In this document: piece after piece, positions 39,090 through 48,518 of the stretch
Layout: every line of letters begins with the position of its first letter
Numbering within the stretch: position 1 is the stretch's first letter
Source: CAXBGS01 sp963975425
GTDB lineage: Bacteria; Planctomycetota; Planctomycetia; Pirellulales; Pirellulaceae
Assembly (NCBI GenBank): GCA_963975425.1
Contig: CAXBGS010000003.1
Span: 496,001-560,000 of the forward strand
Direction: 5' to 3'
Length of the DNA stretch: 64,000 nt
Translations under genes and position numbers: made by a program
The notes under the pieces: model-generated
Databases searched by the model: none
What the model saw: the letters and a program-made list of their open reading frames with translations, nothing else
What the model was told of the DNA's origin: nothing

Positions 39090-40421
39090 GTGTCTGGAAC
39101 GTGCGTGATCGGTCTGCAGTGGGGTGACGAGGCCAAAGGCAAACTCGTCGACCTGCTGGCTCCACAATTCGATTGGGTCGTGCGCTATCAGGGCGGCGCA
39201 AACGCGGGGCATACCGTGGTTGCCGGTGACGAGACCTACAAACTGCATCACATTCCCAGCGGCATTTTGCATCCGCACGTGCACAACGTGATCACGCCGG
39301 GCGTGGTCATCAATCCGTCGACCATGCTGGATGAGATCGATGGCCTGGCCGCACGCGGCGTCGACTGCAAAGCGAATCTGCGGATCAGCAGCCGAGCCCA
39401 CTTGGTCATGCCTTGGCATATTGCCGAAGACCGACAGATCAACGCAACCGCCGTGCGCGGGGAATCGATTGGAACGACCAACCGAGGAATCGGTCCCTGT
39501 TATCGAGACAAGGTCGGGCGGACACACGCGATTCGCATGATCGATTTGGTCCAATCGCATCGCGACGACCGTATTCGCACGGTCGCGGAACAAAAAATCG
39601 AAATGCTGAAAAAGCTCGGTGCGTCCGAGGAAGAACTGGAAAGCGTTCAGCCCGATCGCGTGATCGAGATGGCGGCCGGTTGGGCCGAGCGACTGGGCGA
39701 CATGATCGATGACACGACCGAACTGCTGCTCGATGCGTGTGAACAAGACAAGCGAATGTTGTTCGAGGGTGCCCAGGGCGCGTTGCTGGATATCGACCAC
39801 GGCACTTATCCGTTTGTCACCAGCAGCAACAGCAGCGGCGTCGGCGTTTGTGCGGGCGCAGGCGTTCCACCGCGATGGATCCATCAAGTTCTCGGTGTCT
39901 GCAAAGCTTACAGCACCCGTGTCGGCGGCGGCCCCTTTGTGACCGAGCTGGACAATGAGATTGGCAACCAAATTCGTGAACTGGGCAATGAATTCGGGAC
40001 AACCACCGGCCGACCGAGACGTTGCGGTTGGTTCGACGCCGTGGCGGTCCGCTATACGGCACGGCTCAGCGGCGTGACGCGTCTGGCGTTGATGATGATG
40101 GACGTGCTTGCCCATCTGGATGAACTCAACGTTTGCGTCGCTTATGAACTCGATGGCAAACGCATCGATCGATTCCCCAGCCATGCCGACGAACTTCGTC
40201 GCTGCACACCGATCTACGAAACGATCCCCGGTTGGAAACAGCCGGTCGACGATGCCCGCAGCGTCAGTGATTTTCCCGCCGGCGCGCTAGACTATGTACG
40301 ACGCATCGAAGAACTGGTCGGTGTGCCCGTGGGTGTGTTGTCGGTCGGTCCGGACCGAGTGCAAACCATCTTTACCGAAGCGTCCGATGTGCTTCAGTTG
40401 CAGCCCGTCGGTCAGCAGTAA
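39090..40421 (+). CDS. purA: Adenylosuccinate synthetase
   Basis: A 443-residue PurA: IMP + Asp + GTP to adenylosuccinate, the committed step to AMP. Near the N-terminus are LQWGDEAKGKLVDLL (P-loop; family consensus is GDEGKGK, here Ala) and GGANAGHTVV. Further on come NRGIGPCYRDKVGR, FEGAQGALLDIDHGTYPFVTSSN, TTGRPRRCGWFDAVAVRY and YETIPGW. GTG 39090 is the start, supported by GGAG 7 bases before it and by alignment to the family N-terminus. It begins a rightward series continuing with uppS 14 bp later. Confidence 0.96.
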   Translation: MSGTCVIGLQWGDEAKGKLVDLLAPQFDWVVRYQGGANAGHTVVAGDETYKLHHIPSGILHPHVHNVITPGVVINPSTMLDEIDGLAARGVDCKANLRISSRAHLVMPWHIAEDRQINATAVRGESIGTTNRGIGPCYRDKVGRTHAIRMIDLVQSHRDDRIRTVAEQKIEMLKKLGASEEELESVQPDRVIEMAAGWAERLGDMIDDTTELLLDACEQDKRMLFEGAQGALLDIDHGTYPFVTSSNSSGVGVCAGAGVPPRWIHQVLGVCKAYSTRVGGGPFVTELDNEIGNQIRELGNEFGTTTGRPRRCGWFDAVAVRYTARLSGVTRLALMMMDVLAHLDELNVCVAYELDGKRIDRFPSHADELRRCTPIYETIPGWKQPVDDARSVSDFPAGALDYVRRIEELVGVPVGVLSVGPDRVQTIFTEASDVLQLQPVGQQ

Positions 40422-40435
40422 TTGGTCAGCCATTG

Positions 40436-41203
40436 ATGAGCGAGCGGATTGACGTGCCGACATCGAATCCAGCGACGCTGCAAGTCGACAAAGACGCTCT
40501 GCCGCGGCACATTGCGATCATCATGGATGGCAACGGCCGCTGGGCACAAGCACGCGATTTGCCCAGGATCGAGGGGCATCGCCGTGGGGTGGGAACGGTG
40601 CGGATGGTCAGCGAAACGGCTACGGAAATCGGCATCGAAGCGGTTACGCTTTATTGCTTGTCCAGCGAAAACTGGAAACGCCCCCAAGCCGAACTCGACT
40701 TTTTAATGCATCTGTTGGAGCAGTATTTGGTCGAAGAACGTCGCACAATCATGGATCAAGGCTTACGCCTGAAAGTGATCGGACGCCGCGATCGGCTGCC
40801 CGACGGAGTGATTGCGGAGATGAACAAAACGCTGGAGATGTCGGCGTCAAACCCCGGCACCCAACTGGTCTTAGCAATCGATTACGGCGGCCGTGATGAG
40901 ATCTGCCAAGCGACACGCGAGATTGCGAGAAAGGTCAGCGCTGGCGAAATCACGATCGAGCAGATCGACGAAGCATTGGTGACCGATCACCTTTACACAT
41001 CCGACCTGCCGGAAGTTGACTTGATGATCCGTACCGGCGGCGACTTGCGCGTGAGCAATTTCTTGCTTTGGCAATTGAGCTACGCCGAATTGTGGGTGAC
41101 CGAATCGTGCTGGCCCGAATTCGCACGCGAAGATTTTTTCAGTGCCATCGAAGACTTCGCCACTCGGCAACGACGCTTCGGTGGACTGAACGTCAACGAG
41201 TAG
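40436..41203 (+). CDS. uppS: Isoprenyl transferase (undecaprenyl diphosphate synthase)
   Basis: A 255-residue cis-prenyltransferase making undecaprenyl diphosphate, the lipid carrier for cell-wall and surface polysaccharide synthesis. Signatures: HIAIIMDGNGRWAQARDLPRIEGH (catalytic Asp and phosphate-binding region), TLYCLSSENWKRP, VLAIDYGGRDEI and LPEVDLMIRTGGDLRVSNFLLWQLSYAELW. TTG 40433 directly precedes ATG 40436; I use the ATG. Follows purA by 14 bp and precedes cdsA by 25 bp, so the three are probably cotranscribed. The pairing with cdsA is a classic bacterial order. Confidence 0.96.
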   Translation: MSERIDVPTSNPATLQVDKDALPRHIAIIMDGNGRWAQARDLPRIEGHRRGVGTVRMVSETATEIGIEAVTLYCLSSENWKRPQAELDFLMHLLEQYLVEERRTIMDQGLRLKVIGRRDRLPDGVIAEMNKTLEMSASNPGTQLVLAIDYGGRDEICQATREIARKVSAGEITIEQIDEALVTDHLYTSDLPEVDLMIRTGGDLRVSNFLLWQLSYAELWVTESCWPEFAREDFFSAIEDFATRQRRFGGLNVNE

Positions 41204-41228
41204 GCCGCAACCACCGGAACCCGCAAAC

Positions 41229-42221
41229 TTGCTCACACAACGACTCGCGACGTCTGCCGTACTGATCAGCATCGCTTCATTGCTGATCTACCTGGACTCA
41301 TCCGTTCCCTTTGCCGACGTGGGCGGAATCTGGCTGTTGCCGCTGCTGGGTTTCTTTGCGCTGGGAACCGCTTGGGATATCACGACGCTGTTGCGACGGG
41401 CCGGTCGCCTGGTCTCGCCACGTGTCGCGATCGCCGCGACCACGACGGTCACATTCAGTGCTGCGATCCCGATGCTGTGGCCCCTGGCCGATTCGACCTA
41501 TCCGCCCAACTGCCCCATCGGAAGGCTCGGCTGGATCGTTGTTGGTTCTGTCACCGCGATCTTTGGGATTCTGATCGTCGAGATGTATCGATACGGCCGC
41601 CACGTCGAAACCGAACTCGCCGCGGGGATCGAAAAAAATGTTGGCTTGGTGGATTCGCGAACCATCCAGCGTGCAATGTCGTCCGTGTTCGTATCTCAGT
41701 ACGTCGGATTGCCAATGGCTTTGCTGGTGGCTCTGCGAACCATGCAAGAGGGCAACTGGGGGCTATGGGCACTCTTGACGACGATCGCGGTGACCAAGAG
41801 CGCCGATGCCGGTGCGTATTTCACTGGCAAGGCGATCGGGCGACATAAGTTGATTCCACGCCTTAGTCCCGGAAAGACCATCGAAGGGGCAATCGGCGGA
41901 ATCGTAACCGCTACGATCGTCGCATTTGTTTGCCTGAGCCAGTTATTTCAGACCGGCCCTGACGGCGCACAAGTGTCCACCGCGACCGCATCGATTACGG
42001 CGCTGACCAATCCGCTCTGGGGATCGATTCTGCTTGGTCCGCTTCTTGCGGTAGCCGGAATGGTCGGTGATTTAGCCGAATCGCTCGTCAAACGGGACTC
42101 AGGTGCCAAAGATAGTGGCAACCTGTTGCCCGGACTGGGCGGGGTCTGGGATGTAACGGATTCGCTAATTGCTGCAATTTTACCGGCGATTTTGTGTTTC
42201 GCCGCCGGAGTTGGCGGATGA
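41229..42221 (+). CDS. cdsA: Phosphatidate cytidylyltransferase
   Basis: A 330-residue integral membrane enzyme making CDP-diacylglycerol for phospholipid synthesis. Several hydrophobic helices are visible, then the family region TTIAVTKSADAGAYFTGKAIGRHKLIPRLSPGKTIEGAIGG and the signature near the C-terminus: AESLVKRDSGAKDSGNLLPGLGGVWDVTDS, where the common PGHGG and DRxD are PGLGG and DVTD. TTG 41229 is the only good start before the first helix. Directly downstream of uppS, as in many bacteria. Confidence 0.93.
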   Translation: MLTQRLATSAVLISIASLLIYLDSSVPFADVGGIWLLPLLGFFALGTAWDITTLLRRAGRLVSPRVAIAATTTVTFSAAIPMLWPLADSTYPPNCPIGRLGWIVVGSVTAIFGILIVEMYRYGRHVETELAAGIEKNVGLVDSRTIQRAMSSVFVSQYVGLPMALLVALRTMQEGNWGLWALLTTIAVTKSADAGAYFTGKAIGRHKLIPRLSPGKTIEGAIGGIVTATIVAFVCLSQLFQTGPDGAQVSTATASITALTNPLWGSILLGPLLAVAGMVGDLAESLVKRDSGAKDSGNLLPGLGGVWDVTDSLIAAILPAILCFAAGVGG

Positions 42222-42246
42222 GCGAGGTGCGACCATGATTTTCGTC

Positions 42247-42267
42247 ATACGCTTTGAAAAAGCGTAT
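42247..42267. other. Perfect hairpin between cdsA and phoH
   Basis: ATACGCTTT-GAA-AAAGCGTAT, 9-bp stem with a 3-base loop, 26 bp after the cdsA stop and 63 bp before phoH. No T-run follows, so it is not a standard terminator; it may stabilise or process the mRNA, or be a protein-binding dyad. Confidence 0.5.
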
Positions 42268-42330
42268 AGAGCCTCGGCAAATGTATAGAATTGTGACCCG
42301 AGTTTACTTAACCGTCCGCAGGCAGACTGC

Positions 42331-43338
42331 ATGACCGAAGCGTCGTTATCGATCACCAATCCAGAAGAGTTGCTGGCTCTATTCGGGCCGCGTGACCAAC
42401 ATCTGCGCAAGCTCCGTCGACTCTTTGATGTCGCGATCACCCAGCGGAACGGACAAATCCGAATCTCGGGCGAAGGCGAAGACGTCGAAAGGGCGACCCG
42501 TGCGCTGGAAAAGCTGCGCGTACTATCGCGAAAGAACGGCGAACTGAGCGCCGGTGATGTCGATACGGCCGCCTATGAAGAGGGTGCGATGGTCGAAGGG
42601 GCCGCACCGCAAATTCCGGCCGCCGAGATCGACATCCAGCATACCGGGCGCAAAATCAAGCCTCGCACGCCCGGCCAATCCCGTTATGTTGACGCGATTC
42701 GCCAATACGACCTGACCTTTGCGACCGGTCCCGCCGGATGCGGAAAAACCTTTTTGGCCGTGGCCACCGCGGTTGAATCGCTGCGTGCCGGTCACATCCG
42801 CAAGATCGTGCTGGTTCGGCCTGCCGTCGAAGCCGGAGAAAGTTTGGGATTCCTGCCGGGGGACCTTCGTGCCAAACTAAACCCGTACTTGCGACCGCTG
42901 ATGGACGCACTGGGCGACATGGTCGACTTTGACCAGGCACGACAATTGATGGAACGAGACGTGATCGAGGTCATTCCTTTGGCTTACATGCGAGGACGAA
43001 CCTTGACCGACGCGTTTGTGATTTTGGACGAAGCACAAAACACCACCGTCGCGCAGATGAAAATGTTTCTGACTCGCATGGGCGAGCGCAGCAAAATGGT
43101 CGTCAGCGGGGACGCAACACAACAAGACTTGCCACGTGGCACAACCAGCGGATTGCGAGATGCGATTCGTCGTTTAAAACGAATTGACTCAATCGGCTTT
43201 GTGGAACTGACCGCCAGCGACATTGTTCGCCACCGCTTAGTCCAACGTATCGTCGAAGAATACGAAAAATCCGAAAACCGAGACAAGCAAGGTTCGGGAT
43301 CAACATCAAGCCACCAACGTGAGGACCGCAGGGAATAG
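42331..43338 (+). CDS. phoH: PhoH family ATPase (YbeZ-like)
   Basis: A 335-residue cytoplasmic PhoH-like NTPase. The N-terminal KH-like part (LLALFGPRDQHLRKLRRLFDVAITQRNGQIRISGE) is followed by TPGQSRYVDAIRQYDLTFATGPAGCGKTFLAVATAVE with Walker A GPAGCGKT, VRPAVEAGESLGFLPGD, AYMRGRTLTDAFVILDEAQNTT with Walker B, MKMFLTRMGERSKMVVSGD and GFVELTASDIVRHRLVQRIV. The Ser/Gln-rich tail is variable. PhoH/YbeZ proteins act with YbeY in RNA metabolism; the neighbourhood phoH-pgpH-ybeY here fits that link. Confidence 0.95.
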   Translation: MTEASLSITNPEELLALFGPRDQHLRKLRRLFDVAITQRNGQIRISGEGEDVERATRALEKLRVLSRKNGELSAGDVDTAAYEEGAMVEGAAPQIPAAEIDIQHTGRKIKPRTPGQSRYVDAIRQYDLTFATGPAGCGKTFLAVATAVESLRAGHIRKIVLVRPAVEAGESLGFLPGDLRAKLNPYLRPLMDALGDMVDFDQARQLMERDVIEVIPLAYMRGRTLTDAFVILDEAQNTTVAQMKMFLTRMGERSKMVVSGDATQQDLPRGTTSGLRDAIRRLKRIDSIGFVELTASDIVRHRLVQRIVEEYEKSENRDKQGSGSTSSHQREDRRE

Positions 43339-43409
43339 CTTTTGTCGCTGGTGATTGATCACCGGCGAGTCGTCGATGCCCATGGCGATCGACGTCCTTT
43401 CCCACCGTG

Positions 43410-45773
43410 ATGAACGGTGCATCCAAACAGCGCGCCCGCCAAGAGCGGATCGAATCGCTTGGGATCCCCAAGCCGAGACTGATCCAGTGGTGGCAGCGTA
43501 GCGACAAATCTGAGTGGGCGACTCGAATCGGCATCGCAGTGTTGGCGGCCCTTGCGCTGCTGGTGCTTTGCCAGACCTGGATCCCACCTTTCGCTTACCG
43601 CGCCGGTGCGATCCCGGCGCGTGACTTGGTCACCCGCGTGACATTCGACGTCGTTAACGAACCGGAAACCGAAGCCGTTCGGATCCAGAAGCGTCGGGAA
43701 GCGATGACGATGTATCGTAATCGCCCCCAGATCCTGAACCAGCTTCGCAGCGCGCTCAAGAACCAACTGTTCCTCGCACTCAGTGCCGAATCGTACGCGG
43801 ACCTTCAGGACGACGAAAAAGACGCCTTCGCCCAATTCTACAAATTTGATCCGGCAGAAGAGAAACCTGATCCGCCGGCCGATCGGTTCGAAACGTTCAA
43901 GAAAGTCCTCAAAGACGACCCCGAACTCACCAAAGTCGACAAGGCCGTCGACGTCGCGATGCAATCGATTCGCGACTTCGGCTTGCTTCGCGGTCTGCAA
44001 CACACCGACAAGCAGGGCAACCAAGAGTTCATCCAAGTGTTCCTGGCCGGGAACACCGAAGACGCTCAATTTGTAAAGACCGATCAAGTCCAAGTCGCAC
44101 AGGTCGGCCCAAAGCTTAGAAAAGCGCTGCGTGACCAGTTCCGCACACTCTTCGAAGGGGACGATGGCCAAGTCGTTGCCAAGATGATTGGTGCTTGGAT
44201 CGAGGAACGATTACCTGAATATGAAACGCTGCAGTACGACGACGAACTGAGCGAAAAGGTACGGGCGAAGGCCGAACTGGCTGTTGAACCGGTGATGACC
44301 AAGTATCGCACCGGAACGTCAAGGTTGGCCGATGCGGGCAAGCCATTATCGACAACCGAACTGGCACTCTTGCGGACGGAATGGCAAGAACTGGTCAGCA
44401 AGATGAACTGGGGCGATCGCATCGCCCGCGTCGCCGCGTACGCCGGCATGATCGCAGCGCTGTACCTGCTGTGCGGATCGTACATCTTCTTTGTCGATGA
44501 CCGGCGATTGGTCATGGACCCTTGGAAATTGGCCAAGATGTTGACGTTGATGGTCGCCGCGATTTCACTCGGCTACTTTGCCGCTCGTGACCAATGGCGC
44601 GGCGAATTGATCCCGCTGGTACTGGCATCGATCGTCGCGGCGGTGGTCTACGGACGCGAACTCGCACTGCTGTTGATGTCGGCCGCCTGCCTAAGCCTGA
44701 CACTATTTTTGGGCGGCGAGCTTTCCGAATTTGTAATGATGGTCGCGGCATGCATCACTTGCACACTGTTGCTCGACCGCATCCGCAGCCGCACGCACCT
44801 GTTATACGTCGGTGGACTTTCCGCGGCCGTCACGATGGCCACCGTTATCGGTGTCGGTATCGTTTCCGGACAAACGCTCTCCAGCGGCGCACCGGGCAGC
44901 GAACTGGAACCGATCTATCGCGGCCCTCAGTTCGACACCGTCGTGGGCGCGTTGATGATGGAAGCACTTTGGTCGGGCGCCTGCATCCTGGTTTCCGCCT
45001 TGGCGATGACCGGACTGTTGCCGCTGGTGGAAAAAGCATTTGGCGTGCAAACCGATCTCAGCCTGCTGGAACTGGGCGATGCCAGCCACCCGTTGCTGCG
45101 ACGATTGGCTCAACGAGCCCCCGGGACGTACAACCACTCGATCAACGTTGCATCGATTGCCGAAGCGGCCGCCGAAGCGATCGGCGCAAACGGATTGCTG
45201 GTGCGTGTCGGCGCGTATTTCCACGACATCGGCAAGATGTTCAAGCCGGAATACTTCATCGAGAATCAAAGTGCTGGTGTGAACCAACACGATTCACTGC
45301 AGCCCGCGATGAGCACGCTGGTGATCATTGCCCATGTCAAAGACGGTGCCGACTTGGCCCGCAGCCACCACCTGCCCGAACCGATCATCGATTTTATCTT
45401 GCAGCATCACGGCACGACCCTGGTCGAATATTTCTATCGCGAGGCGGCAAAACGTAGCGAAGAAGACCCCAACGGCGAGTCGGTCAGCGACAAGGATTTC
45501 CGGTACCCGGGTCCGAAACCGCAGACGCTAGAAGCCGCCGTGATGATGCTGGCCGATACCGTCGAAAGTGCTAGTCGTACTTTGGTCGATCCCACTCCCG
45601 CTCGTATCAAGGGATTGGTCGACACGATTGCGCAAAAGAAAATGGCTGACGGCCAATTCGATGAATGCGGGTTGACGTTCCGACAACTCGATCGTGTTCG
45701 TAACAGTCTTGTGAAGTCCCTTACCGCCATCTATCACGCTCGTGTCAAATACCCTGGACAGCAGGCCGGCTGA
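43410..45773 (+). CDS. 7TM-HD membrane phosphodiesterase, PgpH-like
   Basis: A 787-residue membrane protein of the 7TMR-HD family (Listeria PgpH, Bacillus YqfF). One N-terminal membrane segment (about residues 38-58) precedes an extracytoplasmic helical domain (about 60-340) of the HDED type, then seven hydrophobic helices (about 345-550) and a cytoplasmic HD domain. The latter shows RAPGTYNHSINVASIAEAAAEAIG at about 568, YFHDIGKMFKPEYFIENQ (H605, D606), an HVKDGADLARSHHLPEPIIDFILQHHGTT stretch and MMLADTVESASRTL. Characterised relatives hydrolyse c-di-AMP; activity here is inferred. GTG 43407 adjoins ATG 43410; I use the ATG. Its 3' end overlaps ybeY by 32 bp. Confidence 0.92.
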   Translation: MNGASKQRARQERIESLGIPKPRLIQWWQRSDKSEWATRIGIAVLAALALLVLCQTWIPPFAYRAGAIPARDLVTRVTFDVVNEPETEAVRIQKRREAMTMYRNRPQILNQLRSALKNQLFLALSAESYADLQDDEKDAFAQFYKFDPAEEKPDPPADRFETFKKVLKDDPELTKVDKAVDVAMQSIRDFGLLRGLQHTDKQGNQEFIQVFLAGNTEDAQFVKTDQVQVAQVGPKLRKALRDQFRTLFEGDDGQVVAKMIGAWIEERLPEYETLQYDDELSEKVRAKAELAVEPVMTKYRTGTSRLADAGKPLSTTELALLRTEWQELVSKMNWGDRIARVAAYAGMIAALYLLCGSYIFFVDDRRLVMDPWKLAKMLTLMVAAISLGYFAARDQWRGELIPLVLASIVAAVVYGRELALLLMSAACLSLTLFLGGELSEFVMMVAACITCTLLLDRIRSRTHLLYVGGLSAAVTMATVIGVGIVSGQTLSSGAPGSELEPIYRGPQFDTVVGALMMEALWSGACILVSALAMTGLLPLVEKAFGVQTDLSLLELGDASHPLLRRLAQRAPGTYNHSINVASIAEAAAEAIGANGLLVRVGAYFHDIGKMFKPEYFIENQSAGVNQHDSLQPAMSTLVIIAHVKDGADLARSHHLPEPIIDFILQHHGTTLVEYFYREAAKRSEEDPNGESVSDKDFRYPGPKPQTLEAAVMMLADTVESASRTLVDPTPARIKGLVDTIAQKKMADGQFDECGLTFRQLDRVRNSLVKSLTAIYHARVKYPGQQAG

Positions 45774-46404
45774 TCGGCTCGGGAAAATCGGAAACGATTC
45801 CGCGGCCGCCCGTACTCCCCTGCGAACAAGTTCATTGCAAGTCGAAATTCTCATTGATGACCACGTCGATGCTTGGGCATCGGAATCCATGATGATCGAC
45901 GCCGTTCAACGCGCGGCATCCTTTCGCGGATTCTCTCGCGGTGAAATCGGTGTACGTATCACCGACGATCCCACGATTCACGTGTTCAATCGCACTCATT
46001 TGGGACACGACTATGCGACCGACGTGATCAGTTTTGCTTACTCGGCCCAGGGCGATCATTTGACGGGTGAACTGGTTGCCAGTGCTGACACGGCCGCGTC
46101 GATGTCGAGCGATGGCTGGTCGGCCGAAGCGGAATTGTTGCTGTACCTGGTCCACGGAACGCTTCACATCGCGGGCATGGACGATCACGATCCCGCCGAT
46201 CGTGCGGCCATGCGTGAGGCCGAAAAAGCAATCATGACATCGATCGGCTTTGCCCACATTGAACGCTTTGGTGCCGACCAAGCATTGCATCTTGACGCAC
46301 CAGAGGCTGAAGAGACCAGCGACTGCGAACGCGTCAACGATGACCGGGCAAACGACAACCAACCCGACAATGCCGCTGGCAACGAACAGGGACCAAGGCA
46401 GTGA
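45742..46404 (+). CDS. ybeY: Endoribonuclease YbeY
   Basis: A 220-residue YbeY, a zinc-dependent RNase for 16S rRNA 3' maturation and ribosome quality control. The metal motif HGTLHIAGMDDHD (H138, H142, H149) is intact, and the upstream FNRTHLGHDYATDVISFAY is typical. Start is uncertain: GTG 45742 overlaps the pgpH-like gene by 32 bp and gives an unusual 30-residue leader, but no better ATG exists before the conserved core at about residue 32. The acidic C-terminal tail (about 45 residues) is an extension not needed by the family. Followed by the CorC-like gene with a GTGA overlap, so translation is coupled. Confidence 0.9.
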   Translation: MSNTLDSRPADRLGKIGNDSAAARTPLRTSSLQVEILIDDHVDAWASESMMIDAVQRAASFRGFSRGEIGVRITDDPTIHVFNRTHLGHDYATDVISFAYSAQGDHLTGELVASADTAASMSSDGWSAEAELLLYLVHGTLHIAGMDDHDPADRAAMREAEKAIMTSIGFAHIERFGADQALHLDAPEAEETSDCERVNDDRANDNQPDNAAGNEQGPRQ

Positions 46405-47687
46405 ACGACAATTGGACGTGGTGGCTCTTGTCGGCTGTCGGATTCGCGCTTAGCAGCGTCGGCGGACTCGGCGGTGAACTGCTGGATCGCTTTGCCGGCC
46501 GCGCGCTCGAAGCCTACTGTCGATTGAAACGGAACCGCGATCGATTCGGAGCGGTGCTGGACAACCAAGACTCTGCGATCCGCGGCAGCGAATACTTGCG
46601 AATGATCGGGACCGTGATGTTCTTGATCTCCGGGACCGCGGCCATCTATGTCGGTGACGGTTTGCCCTCGCTTGGTCGGCTGACGGTGTGGGGTATCTGT
46701 GCGGGCGGTTTGATGATGATGACACACGTCTGGCTGCCCGCGTCGGTGACTCGGTTCGCGTCCACACCCGTGCTGTATCACACCTGGCCGTTTTGGCGCT
46801 CGCTTGCAATCGTGATGCACCCGCTATCGGCGCCCGGCGAATTGGTTGAATGGGTGACTCGCCGATTAGCCGGCAAGGAAGAAAGCGAAGACGAAGACGA
46901 AGAGCAACTGGAAGACGAAATTCGCACCATCGTCACCGCAGGCACGCGTGAAGGCTTCTTCGGACCTGGGGTTCGCGAAATGATCCAGGGCGTGATGGAA
47001 TTGCACGAAGATACGGTTGGCCACATCATGACGCCGCGGGATGACGTCGATGCTATCGACGCGTCGGCAAGTTGGGGCGACATTCTGCGCCACGTCGTCG
47101 ATGCCGGACGGACCCGCTTTCCCGTCTTTGACGGAACGCTGGATTCCATCGTCGGCGTTTTGTATGTGAAAGATTTATTGCCCAGCCTGACCACTGGCGC
47201 GGTGCCCGACCGACCTCTGTCAGAAATCATGCGCCGTCCGTGGACCGTGCCCAAAGACCGCTCGGTCGAGTTGTTGCTTCGCGAATTCTTGCATAGTCGC
47301 AGCCACATGGCGATCGTGCTGGACGAATTCCAGCAGATGGCCGGTGTCGTGACGATCGAAGACGCCCTGGAAGAGATCGTGGGTGAAATTGTCGACGAAT
47401 CCGACGAGGACGAAGAGTTCGCGATCGAAGTGATCGATGACTCAACAGTCAAAGTTGACGGTCGCGTCATGATTGACGACTTGAACGAAACGCTCGGCTG
47501 GGACTTGCCCGAAAGCGACGATTACGAAACCGTCGCCGGCTATGTCCTCTCGCACACCGGTGTCATCCCCGAGCAAGGGCACCGACTATCGATCGGCGAA
47601 GCGGAAATCGAGATCCTGAAAGCGAGTAAACGCAAAATCGAATCCATGCGAATTCACCGCGTCCACGGCGATCGCAAAGTCGGTTAA
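46401..47687 (+). CDS. HlyC/CorC family membrane protein with CBS pair
   Basis: A 428-residue CNNM/CorC-like protein: N-terminal membrane helices (residues about 5-25, 68-90, 92-115, 130-150), an acidic linker (KEESEDEDEEQLEDEI), then a CBS pair (IMTPRDDVDAIDASAS through TRFPVFDGTLDSIVGVLYVKDLLPSL, and IMRRPWTVPKDRSVELLLREF through GVVTIEDALEEIVGEIVDESDEDEE) and the CorC_HlyC domain (GRVMIDDLNETLGWDLPESDDYETVAGYVLSHTG). Family members are tied to Mg or Co efflux. The N-terminus is poorly conserved relative to DUF21. GTG 46401 overlaps the ybeY stop; the order phoH-pgpH-ybeY-corC recalls the phoH-ybeY-corC group of many bacteria. Confidence 0.9.
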   Translation: MNDNWTWWLLSAVGFALSSVGGLGGELLDRFAGRALEAYCRLKRNRDRFGAVLDNQDSAIRGSEYLRMIGTVMFLISGTAAIYVGDGLPSLGRLTVWGICAGGLMMMTHVWLPASVTRFASTPVLYHTWPFWRSLAIVMHPLSAPGELVEWVTRRLAGKEESEDEDEEQLEDEIRTIVTAGTREGFFGPGVREMIQGVMELHEDTVGHIMTPRDDVDAIDASASWGDILRHVVDAGRTRFPVFDGTLDSIVGVLYVKDLLPSLTTGAVPDRPLSEIMRRPWTVPKDRSVELLLREFLHSRSHMAIVLDEFQQMAGVVTIEDALEEIVGEIVDESDEDEEFAIEVIDDSTVKVDGRVMIDDLNETLGWDLPESDDYETVAGYVLSHTGVIPEQGHRLSIGEAEIEILKASKRKIESMRIHRVHGDRKVG

Positions 47688-47897
47688 GAACCGATTCAAC
47701 CCTGCCGGTACGCGGGCGGGGTTGGTGCCGTCGAATTGTGCCATCAATCGGTGCCATCGAGAGCCTCGTTCTGCCAGCCGCCGTTTCCCGCAGCGCTCGA
47801 CGCTTTCGATTTCTCTTTTTCGATTTCTGCTCAAATTTGGCGAAACGCTGTAAGAACGAGAGTCCTGTGGGATGATACTTGTTAGGAGAACAGTATC

Positions 47898-48518
47898 GTG
47901 CCGGAATTCCCGCAAACCAGCCATAGCCTCATCGCTCGCGTCAAGGACCTCAGCGATGCCCCGTCGTGGGCTGAGTTCTTGGCGATCTATCAACCAGTCG
48001 TGTTCCGCATGGCGCGGCGACGCGGTCTGCAGGATGCCGATGCGATGGACGTCAGTCAGCAAATCTTTCTATCCATCGCGAATTCCATCGACGGCTGGGA
48101 AGCCGACGAGAGCCGTCCGCCTTTCCGTGCTTGGCTGACGACGGTTGCTCGCAATGCGATCACCAAATCGCTCACGCGCCGGCCTCGCGATGTCGCCACA
48201 GGTACCTCGTCAGTCGACCAGCTTCTCAGTGCACTGCCCGATGACGGCTGGACCCGTGATGAGCTTGCCAAAGAGACACGACGCGAAGTCGTCCACTGCG
48301 TCTCTAAAAAAATCCGAAACGAGTTCAGCGAATCGGTTTGGCAAAGCTTCTATCGCACAGCCATCCAAGGCGAAGCCATTGCCGACGTGGCCCAATCGCT
48401 GGGCTGTTCGACCGGTTCGATCTATGTCGCACGTTTCCGTGTGATTGCCCGCTTAAAAGAAAAAGTAGCTGAAATCACCAACCATTGGGACTTGGGAGAG
48501 TTGACTCATGACGATTGA
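47898..48518 (+). CDS. ECF-like RNA polymerase sigma factor (kinase-linked)
   Basis: A 206-residue sigma factor. Region 2 is seen in FLAIYQPVVFRMARRRGLQDADAMDVSQQIFLSIANSIDGWEADESRPPFRAWLTTVARNAI; region 4 in ESVWQSFYRTAIQGEAIADVAQSLGCSTGSIYVARFRVIARLKEKV (helix-turn-helix). GTG 47898 is preceded by TAGGAGAAC, a strong ribosome site that decides the start. The gene ends 11 bp inside the next gene, a membrane Ser/Thr kinase, so the two are translationally coupled. No separate anti-sigma gene exists; the kinase itself carries a zinc-finger anti-sigma-like motif. Pairs of ECF factor and kinase are known in planctomycetes. Confidence 0.9.
   Translation: MPEFPQTSHSLIARVKDLSDAPSWAEFLAIYQPVVFRMARRRGLQDADAMDVSQQIFLSIANSIDGWEADESRPPFRAWLTTVARNAITKSLTRRPRDVATGTSSVDQLLSALPDDGWTRDELAKETRREVVHCVSKKIRNEFSESVWQSFYRTAIQGEAIADVAQSLGCSTGSIYVARFRVIARLKEKVAEITNHWDLGELTHDD

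Noticed and set aside
38913..40184. 423-codon minus-strand ORF opposite purA
   Set aside because: It mirrors the third-position GC bias of purA, has no family resemblance, and lies fully antisense to a well-identified gene.
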